The position numbers and the translations under genes were made by a program. This document shows positions 1 to 11,100 of a stretch of DNA of 64,000 bases, in pieces. The DNA is from Biomphalaria glabrata (lineage: Eukaryota; Mollusca; Gastropoda; Planorbidae). The stretch lies in the NCBI RefSeq assembly GCF_947242115.1, contig NC_074716.1:3636001-3700000 (forward strand). Direction: 5' to 3'. Every line of letters begins with the position of its first letter. Position 1 is the stretch's first letter. The notes under the pieces are model-generated. The model made no database searches. It saw nothing but the letters and a program-made list of their open reading frames with translations, and had not been told where the DNA came from.

Positions 1-3000
1 CTCAAGTGCTGCTTTCAACTGATTGGTAGCACTCAGTAAACTTTCTCTGTACTGCAGAAGTTCATCCCATTTGTCACTATTGCGTAACAAGGTATTATTT
101 TTATTAGCTTCACGATGAAAATCTGGAGTTTTCAGTTCATACCTACACAGACAACAAGTTTAGGAAATAAAACAAAATAATATTAAAATAAAAAAGTATT
201 AAACTTTTTTTTTGTTCTGCTAATTAAACTTTGTATTGTTATAAAGTAAACTACACAGTGGTATCTTATTAGACCAAAATATTTTGCTTTTGCTAAAAAT
301 AGAAAATGCACAAAATATGTAATTGAATTTTGAAGTAAAGTAAAGTACCCCTTTCAGACCATAAGATCCTATAGGGCAGATGGTGTAAAGGTCATTTGTT
401 TCTATGGCTGACACTAGTTAATGAGAGTGTCCTGGGGCAAGCACAATGACCAACCTCCTTTACTTTCATTAACTAGACAGGTACCCATTACAGTTGGGCG
501 GACTAAAGGGCGTCCTAAAAATCACAAAATAAAAAAATCGTAGTCTTCACTGAGTTTAGAACCTGGGACCTCTTAGTTCCGAAGAGAAGCACTTTACCAC
601 TCAACCACATCACCCCATAGTTTTTTTGAGAGTAAAGGGAAAACATTTTAAACTTGACCAAGTCAACTTATAATTAAATCTGGAGTTGAACAAAATAACA
701 TTGTAAATGCATTGATATAGTCGAACAAGAATGTAAGAGTCATTATTTCAGGGGTTCTCAACCTGTAGGTCGCGACCCCCTTGGGTGTCGATTGACCATT
801 TGCCAGGGGTCGCTTAAGACCATCGAAAATATGGATTTTTATTGCCTACTCTTCTATTGCTGCATGTGTGTGTCGGGAGGGGGGGGGGGGGTGTCGCGTC
901 AGAGTGGGGGGGGGGTGGTTGTAAAAAGGGGTCGCCGAGCTTAAAAGGTTGAGAACCGCTGCATTATTTAGTCACATTATGCGATAAATTATGATCAATA
1001 GTAATTTAGAAATAAAAGTAGCAATATGTAGCTTAATGGAAAATAATAATAAATGAAAGTATGAATTTAGGGGACAAATAATTGATTAATGTCCAACCCA
1101 TCACAAGGTTGAAAGATTCATTGTATGAATACTTGCTTAATATGAAAAAAAGATTTAAATCATTCTTACAGTAGTAAGGTATTTTAAATGTTGGCTGTGT
1201 GGTATTGCTACATTGGTACTACCTATTAAGCTGATTTGTGTCTGGTGTGCACCTAAAGGCAGAATGGAAACCTTATCCCAGATATCCCCTTCCGTACATG
1301 TCAGAAAAAGAGCATGAATGCGTTATACACAAAATTAATTAAATTAAAATAACAAATTACTCTTACAAAAAAAACTAGATTTCTTACAAATGCCAAAAAG
1401 CAAGTACTAAATTTCTTATAACTGATATAATGCCAAAGTGATTAGCTTGTTTCTCACATAGCTTATTTATTTCCAAAAAGTATGTGTTAGATTTATTAAA
1501 TCTGTCTAAAATATATTCTAACCATTTGGGTTTGGGCCCTCGAATCTTCTCTAACTCTGCTTGCCTCTTTAGTTCTAAGTATTGCTGCTCCTGGATACGT
1601 AATTTTTCCATTCTCAACTTGGCTAATTCTTCAGAATAAGGAGATGTGAATGTTATACCAGCTGTTTCTAAAAATAAAGTTGAAACAAAGAATCTTTTAT
1701 TTATTTTTTACTACTTGCTAAACTTGAGATAAAAAAAAAACAGGCAATTTTGTATCTGATTGTTAAATATAATACAATAATATAAAATATAAATCAACAA
1801 TTAAATCACATGCTATATACAGCCGCTGTAAACAGGTACACTACTGTAATACTGAAAGTGACATAGGTGATATACCTCGTTTACTGATTACAGCAGATGC
1901 TATGGAAATTGATGACCTTTACATCATCTGCCCTATAGACCACAAGGTCTGAAAGGGGAACTTTTACTGATTACAGCAGATGCTATGGAAATTGATTAAA
2001 ATTATTAACTACTTGACTGTTAAAAGTGTTCCCACACACAAGTAAAGTAGTAAAGTTCCCCTTTCAGACCTTGTGGTCTATAGGACAGATGATGTAAACG
2101 TCATCTGATTCTGTGGCCTACGGTTAACAAGAATGTTATGTGGCCAGCACAACCACAAACCGCCTTTACTTTTCCCCAACTAATGTCAGGTACCCATTAG
2201 AGCTGGGTGGACTCAGAGGCGCCCAAGGATCCTGAAATAAAAATCCCAGTCTTCACCAGGATTCGAACCGGGGACCCCCGGTTCAGAAGCCAAGTGCTTT
2301 ACCGCTCAGCAACCTCGCCTCATTCCCACACACAAAATTCAAGATTAATTTTACATGAAATCATTGAAGTAACTACCAAATCTTAGGATTGCTTCTATAA
2401 TAAATAGTATGTTAACATAATTTATATTTTGGCTCCTAAAATAAATGAAAATATCATTTCTGTGTTATATATTTTAAGGTTGTTGTAACAGGCTATTATC
2501 AAAATTTATAAGTAGGAAAAGTTTCATCTAATAAGATAAAAAAAATTTCATCTTAAAATTAGTTATATGCTAAAAAATATCTACGTATATTATATATATA
2601 CAAAAAAAAAGAAAAAGACTCTACTAACTGATATTTGGAGCAACAGCAGTAAGAAAATAGGCATCATTAATTGATGGTCCATTACTTTTTCTTAATTGTC
2701 TATGTACCTGCTCTAAATCTTCAGTGCTATATTTAAAATTAGTATCCAACATTTTTGAATGTTTTGTTACTCCTGGTTTAAGTTCACTAACCATCTCAAT
2801 AGATTTGGATTCTCCAAGTGTAACGGGAAAATAACGAGCCGCTAGCATGTCCTCTTCATTCATAGGAATCTTTACTGATGACGATAAATGAATAGGTTTT
2901 GTGTACCAGTCCAGTTGCGATAAAGAAGTGAATGGACGAAGATTTCTGTTTAAGGCATCCCTTAGTGTTTCATTCAGTTCTTGTTGTGTGTAACTTTTTT

Positions 3001-4742
3001 GTAATTCAGCAGCATTATCTTTGAGAAGTGTTTTTCGAATATCTCCACTGACCCGATTCAGGCTGCGGGATATTGTTCGAAGTGAGCCTCTGAGCTGTGG
3101 ATCATCTCCATAATTTTCAGAATGATACTCATGCTGAGTTAAATTTTTCGTTGTATCAGTCAACATTGAGTTAGAGAGAAATCCAGGTTTTTCTCTACAA
3201 GGAAAAAAAAAAAAAAAATCTTGTATTGAGTCTTTGAACATAGTATAAATTGTGACAATAAGTCTCAAAAAATGTAAAACTATAGAAATAAAAAAAAAAA
3301 TTATAGAAAATGATTTTGTATTTTGTCTGAAATACAAAATTTGTTTAAAGTAAGAAAAGGTGATATACCCTTTTTTAAAAAATTGGTGAATTTAAAATTA
3401 TACTAATGCTAACTATACTAATACTTACAAAAATTAATGAGTATTTAAAAAACGATGAAGTATGCAGAATAGGTCACTTAAATAGTCAAAAATACATTTT
3501 AATATTACATCCATTCCATTAGTAAATAAAACTACAGTTCCCCTTTCAGACCTTGCGATCAATGTGGCAGACATGTAAAGGTTTATATGCCCTAATACCA
3601 AATAATTAACACTTTATTTGTGCCAAACTAATGTTTGAAAGGAAGTGAAGCATAATGCATTTAAATTTAAAAAATTAAATGTTATCTATGTGTATATTTT
3701 CTTAATAAATTATATTAGTTAAAAAAGTTCCCCTTTCAGACCTTGCAATCTTTTCTCTAGGGCAGATTTTGTAAACCTCATCTGTTTCTATGGATGACGG
3801 TTAATGAAGGCGTCATGTGGTCAGCACAAAGACTATAAACTCTCTTAGTCCCAACAAAATTATATCTACTAAATTTCAGATTAAAAGAAAGAAAGAATTC
3901 CATGTTTTACATGAGGCTACACAAACACAAGAAATGCAGACTCATATCTTGTGCTATTAATTATAAAAGCAAATATTCACATTTGATTAGAGTAACCATA
4001 AGTAAATTCGCTAAATTTAGAGACATTTCAGGGCAGAAGATATATTACATAAGCACTAAACATGACTTAGAAATATATAAACAAAAACCTATTAAAAATG
4101 CTCAAAAAAAAGACAATATATAAAGGCACATTGCTTATATAATATACTAGGACAAATCTGTACAAATTATGCCCCATCTTCCCAAGTGCCAAATCCTATT
4201 ATCTATCAAAGTTTAGTCTCTAATTAACATAATTTATGAATATTTTAACACATGGATATGCCATAGCATATGCCTATAATACCCTTATTATCTTTTGAAG
4301 GAAGATCTAGACTTCTAGACCTATACTTATTATTATATATAACTATAAGATATTTTGTATTTATATTTATGGTGAATGGTTTATCACTTTGATATCTTAT
4401 CTATAGACTCTAGTGATTAGTCTATGACATTGTGACACTATGTCCTATGTCATAGTCATATTGAATTAAATATCTGATCTCATATCTGAGTTATCTCTGT
4501 CTCATCATATCATCATTAATCACGTCTCATCTATGAATCTATCTGACATCGAAATTTTGAATAAGACACGTAAATCAAACAGCAAATCAAATAGATCTAT
4601 ATTCAATATTTCATTTAACTGAAAGAGAAACAAAGTTTAATCATATCTAAATCTTTATTATGTACCTAACATAGAAAGGTTGTCCACCGAGTAAAACAAA
4701 ATCTTCATTAGGATTTGGGTAGTATCTCGCGGTGAACGCCAT
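1..4742 (-). CDS. Unidentified coiled-coil-type protein, 5' four exons (partial)
   Basis: A spliced minus-strand gene that leaves the window at position 1. Exons are 4742-4666, 3194-2629, 1667-1523 and 142-1. All have GT-AG borders and phases that fit (2, 1, 2). The ATG at 4742 opens MAFTARYYPNPNED. Exon 2 encodes about 188 polar residues with helical stretches (ELQKSYTQQELNETLRDAL). Exon 3 has a charged helix (LRMEKLRIQEQQYLELK). Joining exons 3 and 4 gives KPKWYELKTPDFHREANKNN, which reads like a conserved block. A second in-phase donor at 1387 (GTAAGA) would add 45 hydrophobic, less protein-like residues, so I prefer the GTTAGA donor at 1522. No signal peptide or membrane segment is seen. 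I do not recognise the family. A cytoskeletal or ciliary coiled-coil protein is only a guess. The gene is head to head with NUDC. Confidence 0.75.
337..617 (-). repeat. tRNA-derived SINE, family 1
   Basis: Diverged full-length copy of the most common repeat in the window. Read on the plus strand it starts with the AAGTAAAGTACCCCTTTCAG block and ends with a reversed tRNA-like head (antisense B box GAACCTGGGACC, then CCGAAGAGAAGCACTTTACC and ACTCAACCAC). The RNA polymerase III head is therefore at the right end and the element is transcribed leftward. It is intronic in the left-edge gene. Confidence 0.8.
749..961. mobile_element. Non-autonomous hAT element (MITE-like)
   Basis: The ends are inverted: CAGGGGTTCTCAACCT on the left and AGGTTGAGAACCGCTG on the right. 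A perfect 8-bp target duplication CATTATTT sits at 741-748 and 962-969. The interior is 213 bp with a long G run and no coding capacity. The ends match the common hAT/Charlie-type GGTTCTCAACC terminus. It lies in the third intron of the left-edge gene. Confidence 0.9.
1881..1996 (+). repeat. 33-bp direct repeat flanking a SINE fragment
   Basis: The 33-bp sequence at 1881-1913 (TTACTGATTACAGCAGATGC...) is repeated without change at 1964-1996. The 50 bp between (1914-1963) is a reversed piece of SINE family 1. This looks like a truncated insertion with an unusually long target duplication. Confidence 0.8.
2042..2322 (-). repeat. tRNA-derived SINE, family 1, with target duplication
   Basis: Well preserved copy flanked by the 13-bp duplication TTCCCACACACAA at 2029-2041 and 2323-2335. 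The right end reads as a reversed tRNA-like head with antisense B box (GGATTCGAACCGGGGACC) and antisense A box (TTTACCGCTCAGCAACC). The left end is the CTTTACT-type tail. It is the best reference copy of this family here. Confidence 0.9.
3535..3850 (-). repeat. Two partial SINE family 1 copies
   Basis: Two truncated tail-side pieces, about 3535-3580 and 3725-3850. Both carry the TTCCCCTTTCAGACCTTG block, and the second also carries the central GGCGTCATGTGGTCAGCACA block. The tRNA-like head is missing from both. They lie in the first intron of the left-edge gene. Confidence 0.7.
4070..4200 (+). repeat. LINE-A 3' fragment
   Basis: The stretch AAAGGCACATTGC...TACTAGGACAAATCTGTACAAAT matches the 3' part of the LINE copy at 8100-8175 with many differences. 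It is a short decayed piece without a reading frame, in the first intron of the left-edge gene. Confidence 0.6.
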
Positions 4743-5156
4743 TTTGTTTGAAGAAGCCTTGCTATTGACAACAACGCATGCGCAATAGATTCACTATAGA
4801 TCTAAATACTAGATCTAGATCTATTTTAAGAAATAGATCTAGCACACATAATTTCGACGACATTTTCTACTATTATGCATCTAAAATAGATCTAGATCTA
4901 TAACTAGATTCTAGAATCTGAATGTAGATAAAATTAATGGATTGTTTTGTATTCATCATGATTGAACTCTGTATAATTGAACCGGAAGTAGATCTAATTA
5001 CTAATAACGTGCCCGTGTTTTCTTGTTCAGCTTTAGCAGTATAGATCTACAGTTTGTTGACTGTTTCTAGAAGGAATTCAAGCTTCTTTAGAAATTAGAC
5101 TCTAGATATAGATCTGACTACGTTTTAGATTGACAGAAACTAACAAAATTCTAAGA
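4743..5156. promoter_or_regulatory. Bidirectional promoter interval, gene 1 / NUDC
   Basis: The 414 bp between two divergent start codons must hold both 5' UTRs and the start sites of both genes. It is strongly enriched in the words AGATCT and CTAGA. No TATA box placement can be fixed from sequence alone. The functional call rests on the head-to-head layout. Confidence 0.5.
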
Positions 5157-8100
5157 ATGTCTGGAACAGCAGACCCAGAACGTTTTGATGGAATGCTTTT
5201 AGCGATGGCTCAACAGTGTGAAGGGGGTGTTCAGGAGGTAACAAATTACATTTACAATGATTGAAATTTGAATGAAATTATGAATTTACATTCAAACATT
5301 GACATTCTCTTTTCTATTAAATTTAATATTAATTAAATTCTATACTTAATACTATACGGTACTAGATCTATATAATACACTATTTATTACTATAGTATAG
5401 TAACAGTTATAGTCTTAAGTCTATAGATATACTGAACAGTAACTGATAGTAGTATAATAAGTATATATTATATTAGTATATAAAATAAATATAATATATA
5501 TAATTATAAGGATAATAATTATAGTATGAATATAGTATATTTATTATATATACTATACTGTCTATACTATCATAATACTATGATATGATTATTAGTTACA
5601 TAATTCTCATACAAAGTCTAAAATTATTCTATCAATATCATCTCACTGACAGGTCACAATCTAATGATAATCTAATCAATCTTAAACTAAAATTTATATT
5701 TATAACACTCTCACTCTCAGTGACTCCATAGACTAGCACTACTTTAGTCTAGACATACTCAAGTATGTTATTATTATAATTAAATTAAGTAATAATAGAA
5801 TAGATTTAGAATCAAGATCTACTTATTAAATTTAAGTTATCAAAAGTTATAGTTATAATTACTAAGTTAGATATCTACATTTATAGATTCTAGAATAATC
5901 TAGATGATAGATCTTGAAACTGGATAATTGATAAGAAGATAGATTCTTGATTCTAATTATTAATAACTTATTCATAATCACCAAGCTCAAATGAGACAAA
6001 TGTACAGTAACACTAACACAATATATCTATAAAATATACTTCTTCTTCTAGTTTAGGCATACTAAGTTACTAGTATATCTACTAATAGTTACTAAGTCTA
6101 AGATAGTCAGATAGATAGATAAATAGATTTATTCTAGATCTAAAATTTCAGACTTAGAATACTAATAAATAAACCATTGTAAACTTAAAACAAGCTTTCA
6201 CCTTAAGCATTGTAAACTTTAAACTAGATTTAGACTAGACATTTAAAATCTAAAACCAAACAATAGCCATCATGAAATTGCTCTGGCTACTTATTCTGAT
6301 AATTACTAAATACACACTAATTGAACACAGATCTAGGTCAGTCAACACTAAACTTAAAAAGGAAACAGTCATTACCAATCATCACACTATAGATCAATGC
6401 AACTTCAAAAATAATCTAACATACACATTAAAGAAGATTACCAAACACAAATGGAAGTTCTCAATTAGACACATAATTAAAGCTGCATTAAACTTTCAAC
6501 AAACATTCTTATCAGAAAGAGACATTAACCTACCAGTCGATGACCTCTGGAATTTCATAAAAAACTATCTTAAAAACATTATAGAAAACCCTGGTCACAC
6601 ATGAAGTCTAAGAAAATGGAAATAATAGGCATAGCGCCATTAAAAGGTCAATGATAATGAAAGTAAAGCTAACATCCTAAACGAATACCTTGCATCAGCA
6701 TTCTCAGCCCCAGGAGACAAAGACATATTACTTAATTTGAACGAAGTAGACAACATAGGAGTTATAGAAGTACAAGAAAAAAGAATCAAAAAAGTATTAG
6801 CCAACATCAAACTGAATAAAGCATCTGGACCTGATGGTATTCCAGCTAGATTACTCAAAGAACTTATCAATGAGCTAGCACCAGTGTTCAAAATACTTTT
6901 TCAGGCATCTCTTAACCAGGGCGTAGTACCAAGGGACTGGAAAGAAGCTAATGTCACCCCTATTTAAAAAAGGAGAAAAATCAGACCCAGGAAACTATAG
7001 ACCAGTATCACTTACCAGCATCACATGTAAAATCCTAGAACACATAATATGTAGCAACATCATAAACCACTTAGACAAACATAATGTCCTTACTCCATAC
7101 CAACATGGCTTTAGGAAATATAGATCATGTGAAACACAACTAATAGTACTAATAGATGATTTTTCAAAAGGTTTAAATAACAGTGAGCAAATAGATGCTA
7201 TCTTTCTAGATTTTTCCAAAGCTTTTGATAAAGTTCACCACCATAGTTTGTTTAAAAAATTAAAATATTTTGGCATTGATGGTCCATTGCATCAGTGGAT
7301 TAAAGATTTTCTGATAGGGAAAGAACAAACTGTAATAATAAATGGTTCTAAATCAACACCAATAACAGTAAACTCAGGTGTACTTCAAGGAACAGTCTTA
7401 GGTCCACTACTATTTTTAATTTACATAAACAATTTACCAAATTGCATTAGTTCAGGAACAAAAGTCAGATTATTTGCAGACGATTGCATAATATATAGAA
7501 CAATAAAAACAACACAAGATGCAGAAATTTACAAAGAGAATTAGATGAATTACAGAAATGGGAATCAAATTGGAGCATGTCTTTCCACCCAGAAAAATGT
7601 CAGTTATTAAGAGTAACAAAAAAGCTAAAACAAATTAATTCCACTTATCTTATTCATGGTAAACCAGTAACACAAACTAAAAACGCAAAATACCTAGGTA
7701 TTATAATAAATGAAAAACTGTCATGGAATCCCCATATTGATGAAACTATAAAAAAATAAAAAAGCATTAGGGTTTCTAAATGAAATTTCTATAAATCAAA
7801 TAAGAACATAAAACTAAAATGTTATTTAACCTTGGTTAGGTTAATAATAGAATATGCATCCTCTGTTTGGGACCCCTCAACTCAAGAAAACATTAAGAAA
7901 CTGGAACAGACACAAAATAGAGCAGTGAGATTCATAACAAACGAATATTCACCTTTGACTACAGTAACACCTTTAGTACAATCACTACATTTAGAAAGCC
8001 ATTAGAATAGAAGACTCAAAAGTAAAGTAGCAATTATACATAAAACACAGAACAATAATCTTTAAATACAAAAACAAAATTTAATAAAATACTCAGAAAG

Positions 8101-11100
8101 ACATAAAGATAAAGGCACATTCCTCATCCCATATGCTAGGACAAATTTGTACAAATACTCCTTCTTCCCTAGTGCTATTAGAGCATGGAATGGGTTGCCT
8201 GAGCCAGCAAGGAAAACCAGTGATTTGGCAGAATTTAAGTCATTGGTTAATATGCATGACGCGTAGGACATAATCTTTTTTGAAGTAACTTTTGTATTAT
8301 ATAAGATAAGATACACAACTAACAGTGAAACACTTCTAATTTAGTCTAAGATTTATATTAGTTAGATTGTCATTACAGTCACACTTACTCAGTACGTTTG
8401 TCCTCATGGCAGTACGTTTGTCTTCCAGTTGACAGTGTTACCCTTTCTGTTAACTAAGGTTCCTTCTGAAATGATCATCTCATAGTAAATTTGGATTTGT
8501 TAGCCATTCTAATTATAGGACTGTCACACTAATAGCAATATGCCAGCGAATAAAAAAGAAACCACAGGTTTATTAGATTAAAAGGTTTCATTTGATGAGT
8601 TTTTAATAAAACAAACTCCTGTAAACACCTCTTCTTGAAGGAATTATAAAAAAAAATAAAAATTGTCATATTTCTGTTTGTTATTAATGAGTGAGGTAGT
8701 CTGGTGAAACAACTAGATATCTACTTGATGGACTGCATTTGGGTCAATATGCAGTTGTAGAAAGAAGCAGAATGAAATCATTTTTTTTTTACAATTTAGG
8801 CCCAGCACATCTGGTAGAAACCCAAGAGTATCCAGACTCTACGATTGTCCTGAAATTTTTCTAATGCATTTTTCACAAGAAATTCTTTTTCTTCTCATTT
8901 ATATGTTGGAGGGTTCAGAGGAGTATTCCTATATCTGAGATGGACTTGTACAGTAGTTTCCAGATCTGACAGCAAAGCATGTTAGCTCTTTATATAGACT
9001 AAAAATGGCAGTTAATTTAATTACAACATTTTAGCTTTTGGTATTGACTGTAATCAAACTCTAACAAGATTTATATTTTGCAGCTTCTTGATGTATTTTT
9101 TGGATTCCTTGCAAGAAAAACAGATTTTTACACAGGAGCTGGTGTTGATCCAGCTATGAAGGTAACCAAATCTATATGATTTATTTAGATATTGAAAGAC
9201 ACAATGTGTATGTGTTATATATATATATATTATATATATATGTGTGTGTGTGTGCATGCATAAAGTAAAAGTTCAAGCTTTTAAAATTTAGATTTTAATT
9301 TTTATAATTGTTTTAGCTGAATTTGAGAGCAATAAATTAAAAGTAATTTTTTGTTTGTTCTTAGATATTTGTATAACTTGTTTTACTTTGTAATAAAAAC
9401 AGAATTGGAATAGGAGTGTGTGTGGGGGTAACAGTGTATCAACAGCGTTAGTTGTTGGATGGCTGCCTGTTCATGTGGTATGCCTTCCTTATTGTTGTCT
9501 TAATGGTCCGGGGTTCTAACCCTGCCTGCTGCCATCCCCCATCGTCCTGCAGGCTGTTTGGGCTAGGATGTAATAATTTTCAAGTCTGAAACTTATCTAA
9601 CAAACATATCGATCTGTAATGTTTTAAATGTGATTAAGTACGGTACGGAACAAGGCAATTTCCAGCATCACTCTTTGGTGTTTTGAAGCAAAACATGATA
9701 AATAAATAAATTAACCCTTCATTTCTTTTGATTGCAGATGGTGATTGCTAAATTTGAGCAACATGAAAAGCTTGTTGCTGAAAGACTGAAAAAGGAAAAA
9801 GAGGAGAAAGAGGCAGAAGAGAAAAGAAGGAAGGAAAGAATTGCTAAGAAGAAAGCTGAAGAAGAAAAAGAAAGAAGTAAAGTAGAAGAAGAACCAAAGA
9901 TTAAAGAATTAACAGAGGAAGAGGCGGAACAATTAGAACAAGATTTGAAAAAGGTAAAATTCGTTTTTTTCCTTTGTTTAATTATGAATCTTATGAAAGT
10001 ATTTTGTTTGTGGTGATTGAGAACCCCAAAGTTTTGTGTCTTGGCAGAGACTGTGGTGTTGTATATTTTGAGACATTTCTGAGCCTCAAAGAGGGATACC
10101 TGACTTTTGCTTGCATGTACTGATTTTATTAATGAAATAAAAATAATTTGTGTGTGTGTTTTAACTTTTCATTCGTGATTCTGTATTAGGTTGTTAAATT
10201 ATTAATTATTTTGTTTATAGGAAAAAGAAAATAGCTCTTCGAACATTGCTAATGGAACTGGGGATGTAGAAAGCAAACTTGAAAAGGTAATTTAATTATT
10301 TATTCTAGCAAATGAGTTTAACCTTGTCAAAACAGCGTACATATTTATATTTAGATGTAGGTGTCAGATGACAACGGATAGTTTTTCTGTCATTATATCT
10401 TTAGTGGACATGACTTGGATACATGTATCCTATTTGTTTCTTTTTTATAACTCAAGCATTAATAATGAGACCTGATTCAGATGTCCAAATGGTTCGGGCA
10501 AGCCCGCCCCTTTTATGAACCATATGACCAGAGAAAGGCTTTTATCTCTTGGCCAGGATGAGAAATTGGCTCTTCACCGAGCTCTCTGTCGGGAGGCCCC
10601 CGTGGACTAAGTGATCATTTATTCACACCCGTCTTGGCATGTTGCACGTTCTTCCGAACCCCTACATGAATTCCTCCTTTCATGTGTGGCCGGAAGCTCA
10701 AGCCCCACGTGGGGGCCATTCTTATGCCTATGCTGTCCCATCGTACCCGTGGGGGACCATCACCACACGTATGTGCCCCTTTGGGAAACAGGCTGATGGG
10801 GGTTTCAGACTGGTTTAGCTAGCCTTTTTTACATCCCTACCACGTGTAATGTACCCTCTCTCGAGGGTACGTGTGGTAGCCCACTGAGAGCTATGTTAGC
10901 TACCGTTCTTAGCCTATCCACTCCCGGGTGGACGTTTCCACGGAGGCGCCACGCTGAGGCGAAGGTAGCTGGAATATCCTCCGTATAATGAGACCAGATT
11001 TGTCTTTCTGAAAGTGTTATTTGACATTTTGTTTTTTCCTTAGGCAGCCAGTGATGATGAAGAAGAAGATGAAAAAGACAAAGGTAAACTGAAACCAAAC

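Noticed and set aside
1384-1522. Longer third exon of the left-edge gene
   Set aside because: It is in phase and has a good GTAAGA donor, but the added residues look non-coding and interrupt the KPKW-YELK block. It is kept only as an alternative.
2262-2322. tRNA gene on the minus strand
   Set aside because: A and B boxes are present but belong to the head of a SINE with its own target duplication. The acceptor stem does not close.
6272-6604. Small protein with a signal-like start ([11 protein letters not shown])
   Set aside because: Its C-terminal half matches the LINE linker that precedes the reverse transcriptase, and it is in line with the LINE-A RT downstream.
10611-10796. 61-codon open frame in the GC-rich insertion
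   Set aside because: No family resemblance. Such a frame is expected by chance in GC-rich DNA.
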